From contig JAUZQH010000036.1 of NCBI GenBank assembly GCA_030951065.1, positions 1 to 24,628 on the forward strand: 24,628 nt of DNA. Reading direction: 5' to 3'. A program made the translations under genes and the position numbers. Positions 7,007-14,170 of this stretch are shown one piece after another (position 1 is the stretch's first letter; each line of letters opens with the position of its first letter). The notes under the pieces are model-generated. The model was given only the letters and a program-made list of their open reading frames with translations, was not told the origin of the DNA and ran no database searches. The DNA is from Mariprofundus sp. (GTDB lineage: Bacteria; Pseudomonadota; Zetaproteobacteria; Mariprofundales; Mariprofundaceae).

Positions 7007-7053
7007 ACTGTTTCAGCTGATGATGTACAGGCCGCGTTTACGCGGCCTTTTTT
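6966..7053 (+). promoter_or_regulatory. Leucine attenuator with mutually exclusive antiterminator and terminator
   Basis: Three structures can be drawn. A pause-type hairpin, CGAAGTA (6966-6972) with TACTTCG (6978-6984), encloses the leucine codons. An antiterminator pairs 6989-7000 with 7022-7033: 12 continuous pairs including 3 G-U, with a nested hairpin 7002-7007/7012-7017. The terminator is 7029-7048. Antiterminator and terminator compete for 7029-7033. A ribosome stalled on the leucine codons would leave 6989-7000 free, so the antiterminator forms and leuA is transcribed. A ribosome reaching the stop codon would cover that strand and permit termination. The pairings are visible in the sequence; the mechanism is by analogy with enterobacterial leu attenuation. 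Confidence 0.78.
7029..7053 (+). terminator. Attenuator terminator upstream of leuA
   Basis: AGGCCGCG (7029-7036) and CGCGGCCT (7041-7048) form a perfect 8-bp GC-rich stem with a TTTA loop, followed by a run of six T residues to 7053. It stands 60 nt before leuA and after the leader peptide, so it serves as the attenuator terminator. Confidence 0.9.
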
Positions 7054-7112
7054 GTTTCTGATCTTTGTATTGCCAGCCGGTGTTACTGCACCATAAAAAA
7101 CAGGAGAGTATG

Positions 7113-8657
7113 ATGTCTGATCGTTTGTATATTTTTGATACAACCTTGCGCGACGGAGAACAGTCCCCCGGTTGTTCGATGAATATCGAAGAGAAAATGC
7201 GCGTGGCGCATGCGCTGGCGACACTCGGCGTGGATATCATTGAAGCCGGTTTTCCTGTCGCGTCACCGGGTGATTTTGAGGCGGTACACCGCATTGCATC
7301 CGAAGTGAAGGGGCCGCGAGTTGCCGGTCTGGCACGTGCCGCATCGGCTGATATCGAACGGGCCGGGGCTGCCGTAAAACCGGCCGGAGATCGTGGACGT
7401 ATTCACACATTTATTGCAACCAGTCCGATCCATATGGAGGCCAAACTGCGCATGACCCCGGATCAGGTGGTGGAACGGGCTGTGGCAGCAGTGAAGCAGG
7501 CACGCTCGCTGGTACCCGAAGTGGAATTTTCCGCCGAAGATGCCGGTCGTTCCGACATTGATTTTCTCTGCCGTATTGTTGAATCGGTCATTGCTGCCGG
7601 TGCTTGCGTCATTAATATCCCGGATACGGTGGGCTATATGACACCGGATGAGTTCGGCTATCGCATTCGCACGCTGATTGAGCGGGTGCCGAATTCCGAT
7701 CAGGCTGTTTTCTCGGTACATTGTCATAATGATCTGGGCCTGGCTGTGGCCAACTCGCTGGCTGCCGTGGAAAACGGTGCGCGTCAGGTTGAGTGTACCA
7801 TGAACGGGCTGGGTGAGCGGGCCGGCAATGCATCCCTTGAAGAGATAGTGATGATCATGAAAACCCGTTCGGATCGCTATCATATCGACATGGGCATAGA
7901 TACGACGAAAATCGTACCGACTTCAAAACTGGTCAGTGGTATTACCGGTAGGCCGATTCAGGCCAATAAGGCTATCGTTGGCGCCAACGCTTTTGCGCAT
8001 GAATCCGGTATTCATCAGGATGGCATGTTAAAGCACCAGAAAACCTATGAGATTATGACACCTGAGTCGGTGGGATGGCGTACCAACCGTATGGTGCTGG
8101 GCAAGCATTCAGGGCGTGCGGCGCTGAAGGCGCGATATATTGAGCTCGGCATTGAACTGGATGACGAACGGTTGGTTGCGGTATTTGATCGTTTCAAGGT
8201 GCTGGCTGACAAGAAGAAAGAAATTTTCGATGAAGATCTGATGGCATTGCTGTCAGATGATGACGATATTGATGCTGAACGCGTCAAACTGGTCAGTCTG
8301 CATGCGGCATCAGGCACCAATGATGTGCCTGTAGCTGCAGTGGAACTGGACATTGAAGGTGAAACACTGAAAGCAACAGCTGAAGGCGATGGCCCGGTTG
8401 ATGCTGCTTTCAAGGCTATCAAATCACTGGTTGAGCCAAACGGCAAATTGCTGCTCTATGCTGTCAATGCCATCACCGCCGGTACTGACGCCCAGGGCGA
8501 AGTCACGGTTCGGTTGCAGGATGGCGACCGTATTGTCAACGGCCAGGGTTCGGATACCGATATTGTTGTTGCCTCTGCCAAGGCGCTGATTGCAGCGTTG
8601 AACAAGCTGCCCAATATGCATGCCAGAGCAGTGCATGCGCAATACTCCGGGGTTTGA
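7113..8657 (+). CDS. leuA: 2-isopropylmalate synthase
   Basis: LeuA condenses acetyl-CoA with 2-oxoisovalerate, the committed and leucine-inhibited step of leucine synthesis. The 514-residue product has the usual length. The TIM-barrel part shows [12 protein letters not shown] with Arg13 and metal ligand Asp14, the metal-binding HCHND (His203, His205) and [11 protein letters not shown] with Asn239. HESGIHQDG follows in the linker. The C-terminal third is the LeuA regulatory domain that binds leucine. Two consecutive ATGs occur at 7110 and 7113; AGGAG at 7102-7106 is 6 nt from the second, which gives the standard start [15 protein letters not shown]. Expression is probably controlled by the attenuator upstream. 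No other leu gene follows; a terminator and a convergent operon do. Confidence 0.96.
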   Translation: MSDRLYIFDTTLRDGEQSPGCSMNIEEKMRVAHALATLGVDIIEAGFPVASPGDFEAVHRIASEVKGPRVAGLARAASADIERAGAAVKPAGDRGRIHTFIATSPIHMEAKLRMTPDQVVERAVAAVKQARSLVPEVEFSAEDAGRSDIDFLCRIVESVIAAGACVINIPDTVGYMTPDEFGYRIRTLIERVPNSDQAVFSVHCHNDLGLAVANSLAAVENGARQVECTMNGLGERAGNASLEEIVMIMKTRSDRYHIDMGIDTTKIVPTSKLVSGITGRPIQANKAIVGANAFAHESGIHQDGMLKHQKTYEIMTPESVGWRTNRMVLGKHSGRAALKARYIELGIELDDERLVAVFDRFKVLADKKKEIFDEDLMALLSDDDDIDAERVKLVSLHAASGTNDVPVAAVELDIEGETLKATAEGDGPVDAAFKAIKSLVEPNGKLLLYAVNAITAGTDAQGEVTVRLQDGDRIVNGQGSDTDIVVASAKALIAALNKLPNMHARAVHAQYSGV

Positions 8658-8684
8658 AGTGAGTAATGAGTAAGATGATGAGAG

Positions 8685-8723
8685 GTGCGGGGGCCTGAAC
8701 TTTTACTCCCCCCTCACTTTTTT
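8685..8723 (+). terminator. Terminator after leuA
   Basis: GTGCGGGGG around 8686-8693 pairs with the CCCCC-CTCAC arm at 8708-8717 with one mismatch, followed by six T residues (8718-8723). AAGTGAG (8657-8663) can pair alternatively with CTCACTT (8713-8719). The T-run ends just before the stop codon of the convergent accC. Confidence 0.6.
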
Positions 8724-8724
8724 C

Positions 8725-10074
8725 CTACAAATGCATCTGGCGCAGCCATTTCTCCAGAAAATGTATATTGAAGTCGCCCTTCTGGAAGCCCGGGTTGGCC
8801 AACAGGCGCTGATGCAGTTCCTGATTGGTGGTGACACCGAGGATAACCAGTTCATCCATAGCCCGTTGCATGCGTCGGATGCATTTCTTGCGATCCCTGG
8901 CATGGGTAATAATTTTACCGATCATCGAGTCGTAGTGGGGCGGGATTTTATAACCGGTATAAAGATGTGAATCGACCCGAACACTGCGTCCACCCGGTGC
9001 ATGATACAGCTCCACTGTTCCCGGCGACGGCGTGAACTTGAACGGGTGTTCCGCATTAATGCGGCACTCAATGGCATGCCCCTTGATTTTGATATTGTCC
9101 TGAGTGAAATCGAGTTTGTCACCGGCAGCGACACGTATCTGCCACTCGATCAGGTCGACACCGGTAATCCATTCGGTAACCGGATGTTCTACCTGAATAC
9201 GGGTATTCATCTCCATGAAATAAAATGACTTATCTGAATTCATGAGGAATTCAATTGTGCCTGCCCCGACGTAATTTACAGCTTTTGCAGCAGCCAGACC
9301 GGCGGCACATATTTTTTCACGCGTTTCAGAATCCAGGTAGGGGCTTGGCGCTTCTTCAAGTACTTTCTGGTTATTGCGTTGCATGGAACATTCACGTTCA
9401 AACAGATGAATGAGATTGCCATGGGTATCGCCGAGTACCTGCACTTCGATGTGTCGGGGCTCTTCAAGAAATTTCTCGATGAATACGGTTTCATCACCAA
9501 ATGCAGCTCCTGCTTCTGTTTTACACATGGAGAATGCGTTGGCCAGCGATGCTTCCGAATGCACGATTTTCATGCCGCGTCCGCCACCACCGGCAGATGC
9601 CTTGATAATAATCGGGAAGCCCGATTTTTTGACAACCGCCTTTGCCTCTTCAATCGTTTCTACCGCACCATCGGAACCGGGCACCAGAGGTACGCCGGCA
9701 ATCTCCATTTTTTTCTTGGCGGTGACTTTATCGCCCATAATACGCATGGACTCAGGTGTTGGGCCAATCCATGCCAGTCCGGATTCGATAACAATATCGG
9801 CAAATTCTGCATTTTCAGCCAGAAAGCCGAAGCCCGGATGGATGGCTTCAGCATCAGTCAGTTCCGCAGCCGCCATAAGTGCGGCTATATTCAGATAGGA
9901 CTTGGCGCTTGCAGCAGGACCAATACAAACAGATTCATCTGCAAGCCTTGTATGCATGGCGTCGCGGTCAGCTTCCGAATAGACTGCGACGGACAGAATG
10001 CCCAGTTCTTTACAGGCACGGATAATGCGGACAGCAATTTCGCCGCGGTTGGCAATAAGGATTTTATGAAACAT
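8725..10074 (-). CDS. accC: Acetyl-CoA carboxylase biotin carboxylase subunit
   Basis: AccC carboxylates the biotin carried on AccB, using ATP and bicarbonate, in the first step of fatty acid synthesis in the cytoplasm. The 449-residue product matches the family length throughout. It starts FHKILIANRGEIAVRI and has ATP-binding Lys116 and Lys159, the glycine-rich loop KASAGGGGRGMK, and MEMNTRIQVEHPVTE with metal ligands Glu288 and Asn290 and catalytic Arg292 and Glu296. The ATG at 10074 lies 11 nt after the accB stop without a strong ribosome binding site of its own, which suggests translational coupling. It is the last gene of the operon and converges on leuA. Confidence 0.96.
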   Translation of the reverse strand: MFHKILIANRGEIAVRIIRACKELGILSVAVYSEADRDAMHTRLADESVCIGPAASAKSYLNIAALMAAAELTDAEAIHPGFGFLAENAEFADIVIESGLAWIGPTPESMRIMGDKVTAKKKMEIAGVPLVPGSDGAVETIEEAKAVVKKSGFPIIIKASAGGGGRGMKIVHSEASLANAFSMCKTEAGAAFGDETVFIEKFLEEPRHIEVQVLGDTHGNLIHLFERECSMQRNNQKVLEEAPSPYLDSETREKICAAGLAAAKAVNYVGAGTIEFLMNSDKSFYFMEMNTRIQVEHPVTEWITGVDLIEWQIRVAAGDKLDFTQDNIKIKGHAIECRINAEHPFKFTPSPGTVELYHAPGGRSVRVDSHLYTGYKIPPHYDSMIGKIITHARDRKKCIRRMQRAMDELVILGVTTNQELHQRLLANPGFQKGDFNIHFLEKWLRQMHL

Positions 10075-10085
10075 GGAAGCCCCGA

Positions 10086-10547
10086 TTACGCTAGCGGCGT
10101 GATGACAAATATAGGCTGGCCGTATTCGACCGGCGTCGCATTTTCAACCAGAATAGCCTCAACCACACCGCTGTATTCCGCTTCTATTTCATTCATCATT
10201 TTCATCGCTTCAATAATGCACAGGGTTTCACCTTTCTGAACTTTCTGCCCGATACTGACAAATGCTTCTGCATCAGGGCTTGGTGCGGTATAGAAAGTTC
10301 CAACCATTGGAGATGTGACCTGATGCTCTTCATTGTTATTCGTTTCAGCTGGCGGGGCGGCAACAGTAACCGGAGCGGTACTCGGAGTTGCCGGAGGGGA
10401 ATAATCTGCAGCGACAGGAGGAGCAACAGGTACAGCTGTATTCTGACGGGAGATGCGAACAGTCTGGTCTCCTTGTGTGACTTCTATTTCAGTAACATCC
10501 GAGCTTTGAATCAGCCGAATCAGTTTACGAATTTGCGTAATGTCCAC
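10086..10547 (-). CDS. accB: Acetyl-CoA carboxylase biotin carboxyl carrier protein
   Basis: AccB carries the biotin that AccC carboxylates. The 153-residue product has an N-terminal helical segment ([22 protein letters not shown]), a flexible Pro/Ala-rich linker at about 40-70, and a C-terminal biotinyl domain (80-153) with the biotinylation site EAMKM, Lys116. I place the start at a GTG (10547-10545): AGGAG lies 6 nt upstream and the family N-terminus follows immediately. An ATG-initiated reading from 10667 would add 40 unrelated residues that overlap aroQ. The aroQ stop is one base before this GTG and the ribosome binding site lies in the last aroQ codons, so the two genes should be tightly coupled. 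Confidence 0.94.
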   Translation of the reverse strand: MDITQIRKLIRLIQSSDVTEIEVTQGDQTVRISRQNTAVPVAPPVAADYSPPATPSTAPVTVAAPPAETNNNEEHQVTSPMVGTFYTAPSPDAEAFVSIGQKVQKGETLCIIEAMKMMNEIEAEYSGVVEAILVENATPVEYGQPIFVITPLA

Positions 10548-10548
10548 G

Positions 10549-11028
10549 TTATACTCCTGTATGATTTTCTGTTGTTTGTTGTGGTTGATGTAAAAAATCG
10601 GCAAGCCCTCTGAGGGCCAGTAAATACGAGGTGGCCCCGAAACCAGCCACAACACCGGTAGCAGCATCAGCTAACATGGAGTGATGCCGGAACTCCTCAC
10701 GACTGTGAATATTGGATAAATGTACTTCAATAAACGGGATATTAATTGCCAGCATGGCATCGCGTATGGCGATGCTGGTATGCGTGTAAGCGGCCGGATT
10801 GATAATAATTCCATCTATATTTTCAGATGCAGCCTGCTGAATTCGATCCACCAGTTCACCTTCATGGTTACTTTGAAAACTGGTAATTTCCAAACCCAGC
10901 GAATGACCAAGCAGAATCATTTTTTCAGTGATGTCGGTTAATGACTGGCTGCCATAATGGCCGGGCTCGCGCGTGCCAAGCATATTCAGGTTCGGGCCAT
11001 GCAAGACAAGAATACATGATGTTGTCAT
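10549..11028 (-). CDS. aroQ: 3-dehydroquinate dehydratase, type II
   Basis: AroQ removes water from 3-dehydroquinate in the shikimate pathway and normally forms dodecamers. The 159-residue product shows the type II motifs: [18 protein letters not shown] with Arg20 and catalytic Tyr25, [41 protein letters not shown] with Glu101 and His103, and a C-terminal GFG...SYLLALRGL. The ATG at 11028 overlaps the upstream stop as ATGA and has GGAG 9 nt before it. An in-frame ATG at 11049 would lie inside the upstream gene. AroQ-accB-accC is a common bacterial arrangement. Confidence 0.95.
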   Translation of the reverse strand: MTTSCILVLHGPNLNMLGTREPGHYGSQSLTDITEKMILLGHSLGLEITSFQSNHEGELVDRIQQAASENIDGIIINPAAYTHTSIAIRDAMLAINIPFIEVHLSNIHSREEFRHHSMLADAATGVVAGFGATSYLLALRGLADFLHQPQQTTENHTGV

Positions 11029-11474
11029 ACTGCGTTCTCCATCTCCCAATGCGACTTCAGCTCGGTCAGTTCTGTATCATCCGGTCGTTTCTCGATCAGT
11101 AAATCCAGCATACGCATGGCTTCATGATACTCACTTTGTTGCCAGAGCAGTCTGGCCAGCGTGACAGAAGCCAGTGGTTCATCGGTCAGGGCGTTATTCT
11201 GTAATTGCAGTGCACGGGTGGCGCTGGCAATGCCTTCTTCGATATGGCCCAGCTGACGTTGAACTCTGGCGAGTAATTTCCATGCCCTGACTTCTACAGG
11301 TGCAAATTCAAGCAGTTCCGTCAGGGTGAATTCCGCCTGTTCCAGGTTGCCTTCCCGAATTGCTTCCATTGCTCTTGCCATACCGTCAGAAACGCCATGC
11401 CAGTTTCCCGGCACGGGTGCAGGCATAGTCGCTTGAGGCTGAGTGTTGGGTGCAGAGTCGCTTGCTGCTAGCAT
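11025..11474 (-). CDS. TPR-repeat protein of unknown function
   Basis: A 149-residue protein without signal peptide or membrane segment. A Pro/Ala/Gln-rich stretch of about 25 residues is followed by tandem TPR-like helix pairs, for example [36 protein letters not shown] read across several units, then [18 protein letters not shown] and [23 protein letters not shown] units usually bind protein partners; none is indicated here. It is first in the aroQ-accB-accC operon and overlaps aroQ by 4 bp (ATGA). The start is uncertain: ATG at 11474 or GTG at 11483, neither with a good ribosome binding site. Confidence 0.8.
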   Translation of the reverse strand: MLAASDSAPNTQPQATMPAPVPGNWHGVSDGMARAMEAIREGNLEQAEFTLTELLEFAPVEVRAWKLLARVQRQLGHIEEGIASATRALQLQNNALTDEPLASVTLARLLWQQSEYHEAMRMLDLLIEKRPDDTELTELKSHWEMENAV

Positions 11475-11549
11475 GCGGCTCACACTACAGCACAGGTATA
11501 TGCGGTCAATCCGGATATAGTTCTAAAATGGCTGAAAACAGCCTGTATT

Positions 11550-11578
11550 TTGTAAGAAATAACATATTAACTTATAAA
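11550..11578 (+). promoter_or_regulatory. Vegetative-type promoter of thiS
   Basis: TTGTAA at 11550-11555 and TATAAA at 11573-11578 are separated by 17 nt, a close match to the vegetative consensus. Transcription would start near 11585, about 15 nt before the thiS ATG, leaving room for the ribosome binding site only. That leaves no space for a TPP riboswitch before thiS. Confidence 0.6.
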
Positions 11579-11599
11579 ATGCGACTTTTTTGAGGGTTT

Positions 11600-11809
11600 A
11601 TGTCTGACGGTATCAGTATTCAATTGAATGGAGAACAATGTTTTATTTCTGCTCAGACGCTGGAAGATCTGGTTGCGGAACTGGGCCTGGAGCAACGTAT
11701 GATTGCTATTGAACGGAATCTCGAAGTGGTACCTAAAAGTCAATATCATACGACGCATTTGCAGGAAGGTGACCGCATTGAGCTGGTACATATGATTGGC
11801 GGCGGGTAA
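11600..11809 (+). CDS. thiS: Sulfur carrier protein ThiS
   Basis: ThiS is the small ubiquitin-like protein that carries sulfur, as a C-terminal thiocarboxylate, to thiazole synthase. The 69-residue product ends in Gly-Gly-Gly, as required for adenylation and thiocarboxylate formation. It shows the family's layout: an N-terminal beta strand with ISIQLNGE, a helix containing LEDLVAELGL, and AIERNLEVVPKSQY before DRIELVHMIGGG. GAGGG stands just upstream of the ATG. It is followed by thiG after a 129-nt gap; thiF, thiH/thiO and thiE are not in the window. Confidence 0.9.
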   Translation: MSDGISIQLNGEQCFISAQTLEDLVAELGLEQRMIAIERNLEVVPKSQYHTTHLQEGDRIELVHMIGGG

Positions 11810-11904
11810 TTTTGATTAATCCGTGATTGATACGGCCTCGGAGCATCCTGCCCTCGGCCTTGAACGCTTCGCAAATTGCGTGGAATTCACAAAGCTTACT
11901 AAAG

Positions 11905-11928
11905 CCGCACATCCTGTGCGGAAGGGAG
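11905..11928 (+). promoter_or_regulatory. Hairpin directly 5' of the thiG ribosome binding site
   Basis: CCGCAC (11905-11910) pairs with GTGCGG (11916-11921) across a 5-nt loop and abuts the purine-rich AAGGGAG at 11922-11928, 10 nt before the thiG ATG. It could influence ribosome access. There is no T-run, so it is not a terminator. A regulatory role is inferred only from its position. Confidence 0.4.
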
Positions 11929-11938
11929 ATTTTATTAA

Positions 11939-12718
11939 ATGTCTGATGATGTTTTAAAAGTGGGAACGCATGAATTTACGTCGCGCCTGATTGTCGGTTC
12001 AGGGAAGTATAAGGATTTCCAGACCACCAGAAACGCTACCGAAGCATCGGAGGCGGAGATGATTACCGTTGCTATTCGGCGTGTGAACATCACGGATCCG
12101 GGCAAGGAAAATCTGCTCGATTATATCGATCCGAAGAAATATACCATTTTGCCGAATACAGCCGGCTGCTTTAATGCCGATGATGCGGTGCGTACACTCA
12201 GACTGGCGCGTGAGGCCGGTGGCTGGAACCTGGTCAAGCTGGAAGTGCTCGGTGATACTGAAACACTGTATCCCAATGTCGTTGAAACCATCAAAGCGGC
12301 TGAGACACTGGTTGCCGAAGGTTTTGAAGTGATGGCATATACCAATGATGACCCGATTGTTGCGCGCCAGCTGGAAGATATCGGTTGCGCTGCCGTGATG
12401 CCACTGGGAAATCCGATCGGATCCGGCAGGGGACTGGCTAATCCGTTTAATATTCGCGTGATTAAGCAGCGCGCCAGTGTTCCCATTGTGGTTGATGCCG
12501 GTATCGGTACAGCCTCCGATGCCGCCAAGGCCATGGAACTGGGCGCTGATGCGGTGTTGATCAACACGGCCATTGCAGAAGCGAAAGATGAATGCCTGAT
12601 GGCGCAGGCTATGCGTGATGCGGTCAGGGCAGGGCGCACAGCGTATCTGGCCGGCCGCATGCCCAAACGTGCCTTCGCCAGTGCCTCTTCACCAACCGAA
12701 GGCTATATCTGGGATTAA
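11939..12718 (+). CDS. thiG: Thiazole synthase ThiG
   Basis: ThiG builds the thiazole phosphate ring of thiamine from 1-deoxy-D-xylulose 5-phosphate, dehydroglycine and sulfur donated by ThiS thiocarboxylate. The 259-residue product is full length. Family motifs are [39 protein letters not shown] with the Schiff-base lysine at 100, [12 protein letters not shown] and [12 protein letters not shown] near the phosphate-binding end. It starts at the ATG at 11939 with AGGGAG 10 nt upstream. It is probably co-transcribed with thiS, though the 129-nt gap is long for such a pair and holds a hairpin next to the ribosome binding site. Confidence 0.95.
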   Translation: MSDDVLKVGTHEFTSRLIVGSGKYKDFQTTRNATEASEAEMITVAIRRVNITDPGKENLLDYIDPKKYTILPNTAGCFNADDAVRTLRLAREAGGWNLVKLEVLGDTETLYPNVVETIKAAETLVAEGFEVMAYTNDDPIVARQLEDIGCAAVMPLGNPIGSGRGLANPFNIRVIKQRASVPIVVDAGIGTASDAAKAMELGADAVLINTAIAEAKDECLMAQAMRDAVRAGRTAYLAGRMPKRAFASASSPTEGYIWD

Positions 12719-12742
12719 AAGTAAAAAACTGAAAATATAAAA

Positions 12743-12813
12743 GATTTCACCGCAGAGGCAGCAAAAAAACGCAGAGGAAAAGTAAAAGAATGCTGTGTTT
12801 ATCCACTGCATCT
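12743..12813. repeat. CGCAGAGG-type dispersed repeat between thiG and hemE
   Basis: The 117-bp gap contains TTTCACCGCAGAGG (to 12758), a second CGCAGAGG at 12770-12777 and, towards hemE, a CATCTGTGGC string. This resembles the simple CACAGAGG/CGCAGAGG-rich intergenic repeats seen in many proteobacterial genomes, as I recall them. No gene or clear terminator lies here. Confidence 0.45.
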
Positions 12814-12835
12814 GTGGCTAATAAAGGATTGATAC

Positions 12836-13903
12836 ATGACTGAATTGAAGAATGATCTGTTTTTGCGCGCATGCCTCAGAGAGGATGTGGAGCGCACACC
12901 GGTATGGATGATGCGTCAGGCGGGGCGTTATCTGCCTGAGTACCGTGCGACACGCGAGAAGGCCGGCGGTTTCCTGAACCTGTGCCGTTCACCTGAGCTG
13001 TGTTCCGAAGTGACCTTGCAGCCGATCGATATTCTCGATGCCGATGCGGCCATCCTGTTTTCCGATATACTGGTGGTACCGGAAGCGATGGGTATGGACT
13101 TGAGTTTTGGTGCCGGTGAAGGCCCAAAATTCTCCGATCCGGTCACCTGTCGTACCGATGTGGAAAAACTGCCGGTGCTGGACGACCCGTCCAGGGAGCT
13201 GGGTTATGTGATGGATGCGGTGAGTACGATTCGCAGGGATTTGCATGGCCGCGTTCCGCTGATCGGTTTTACAGGCAGTCCGTGGACGTTGGCAACCTAT
13301 ATGGTTGAAGGCGGAGGCTCCAAAACCTTTTCCAAAGTGAAGGCGATGGCGTTCAATGAGCCGGAGACCATGCATTTATTGCTGGAAAAACTGGCGGATT
13401 CTGTGGCGGCCTATCTGAACGGACAGATTGCCAGTGGGGCGCAGGCAGTGCAGATATTTGATACCTGGGGGGGCATCCTGACCACATCGGCTTACAGGGA
13501 ATTTTCACTGCAATATATGCAACGCATCGTTGATCAGCTGACACGAGAACATGAAGGCCGCAAAGTGCCTGTCATCCTGTATTCGAAGGGCGGGATGGGT
13601 TGGCTGGAGGCTATGGCTGATACCGGTTGCGATGTGCTGGGGCTGGACTGGTCAATTGATATTGATGTGGCGAAAGCGCGCGTCGGTAATCGTGTGGCAT
13701 TGCAGGGAAATATGGATCCAACCATGCTGTATGCCAACCCGGAACGAATCCGTGCAGAGGTAAAAGATATTCTGGCCCGATTCGGCCATGGTAATGGCCA
13801 TGTATTCAATCTTGGTCACGGTATTACGCCGGATGTCCCCAAAGATCACGCCATCGAATTTTTCCGGGCTGTCAGGGAAGAGTCTGTTCAGTACCATCAG
13901 TGA
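12836..13903 (+). CDS. hemE: Uroporphyrinogen decarboxylase
   Basis: HemE removes the four acetate carboxyls of uroporphyrinogen III to give coproporphyrinogen III in heme synthesis, in the cytoplasm and without cofactor. The 355-residue product has the normal length. Active-site segments are [16 protein letters not shown] (Arg27, Gln28, Arg31), [14 protein letters not shown] with the substrate-binding aspartate at 77, and [20 protein letters not shown] with Tyr155. LGLDWSIDI and the C-terminal [12 protein letters not shown] with its conserved histidine follow. The ATG at 12836 is preceded by AAAGGA. It stands behind thiG and converges on cti, whose product has a heme-binding motif, but nothing links the two functionally. 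Confidence 0.96.
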   Translation: MTELKNDLFLRACLREDVERTPVWMMRQAGRYLPEYRATREKAGGFLNLCRSPELCSEVTLQPIDILDADAAILFSDILVVPEAMGMDLSFGAGEGPKFSDPVTCRTDVEKLPVLDDPSRELGYVMDAVSTIRRDLHGRVPLIGFTGSPWTLATYMVEGGGSKTFSKVKAMAFNEPETMHLLLEKLADSVAAYLNGQIASGAQAVQIFDTWGGILTTSAYREFSLQYMQRIVDQLTREHEGRKVPVILYSKGGMGWLEAMADTGCDVLGLDWSIDIDVAKARVGNRVALQGNMDPTMLYANPERIRAEVKDILARFGHGNGHVFNLGHGITPDVPKDHAIEFFRAVREESVQYHQ

Positions 13904-13947
13904 AACACTGATGATTCAGTGTTTCCGTGCAGCCATGGACACGCTCC
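13902..13947 (+). repeat. Diverged partial copy of the 143-nt repeat (hairpin 1 region)
   Basis: The sequence right after the hemE stop aligns with the first third of the 143-nt repeat. GAAACACTGA and TCAGTGTTTC form a perfect 10-bp hairpin, where the full copies have GAAGCGCTGA with TCAGTGCTTC. CCGTGCAGCCATGGACACGCT then follows the second-hairpin region with several changes. The stem differences keep pairing (one G-C to A-T, one G-T to A-T). It is a tandem neighbour of copy 2. Confidence 0.65.
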
Positions 13948-13977
13948 CGATTCTCCGGTGAAGTCAAAGACCTATAG

Positions 13978-14120
13978 GGAAGCGCTGATGTGTCAGTGCT
14001 TCCGCGCAGCCCACGGACGGGCTGCCAAATCAAACACGCAAGTGCGTGATTTGTAAGCAAATACAAAATCGCATTTTTGCATTTGCGGACTGATTACAGG
14101 CAGGATGCCTTTAATCAGCA
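13978..14120 (+). repeat. 143-nt structured intergenic repeat, copy 2
   Basis: It is 97% identical to 4302-4444, in the same orientation, and again between convergent genes (hemE and cti). Hairpins: 1, 13978-14003, 11 bp with one G-T and a TGTG loop; 2, GCAGCCC 14006-14012 with GGGCTGC 14019-14025; 3, CAAATCA 14026-14032 with TGATTTG 14047-14053; 4, GCAAAT 14057-14062 with ATTTGC 14081-14086; 5, CTGATTA 14090-14096 with TAATCAG 14112-14118, with AGGCA/TGCCT nested inside. Almost every base is in a stem or a short loop. A further short hairpin, TCGGCT 14131-14136 with AGCCGA 14145-14150, follows outside the repeat. Confidence 0.88.
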
Positions 14121-14170
14121 GAATGATAATTCGGCTGGATGGATAGCCGATGGCAGGGCTGCGGTATGCT

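Noticed and set aside
6863..7112. T-box or leucine riboswitch in front of leuA
   Set aside because: A leader peptide with tandem Leu codons and competing hairpins explains the region better; no T-box core was seen.
7263..7883. A 206-codon open frame on the minus strand opposite leuA
   Set aside because: It is wholly inside leuA, whose motifs are intact, and has no family features or ribosome binding site.
9379..10239. A 286-codon open frame on the plus strand opposite accC
   Set aside because: It is antisense to a strongly conserved gene, has no recognisable domain and is explained by the codon bias of accC.
10745..10790. Hairpin-forming CCAGCAT/ATGCTGG and GCATCGC/GCGATGC strings inside aroQ
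   Set aside because: They lie in conserved coding sequence, compete with each other and have no neighbouring regulatory context.
11484..11940. TPP riboswitch upstream of thiS or thiG
   Set aside because: I find no CTGAGA-type core or paired TPP elements, and the thiS promoter leaves only about 15 nt of leader.
12121..12666. A 181-codon Ala/Ser-rich open frame opposite thiG
   Set aside because: The composition is typical of an antisense shadow; thiG is intact and explains the region.
13978..14120. Integron attC site, IS end or CRISPR repeat as an explanation of the 143-nt repeat
   Set aside because: No GTTRRRY-type core sites, transposase or target duplications are visible, and the copies are 9.7 kb apart rather than spaced as an array.
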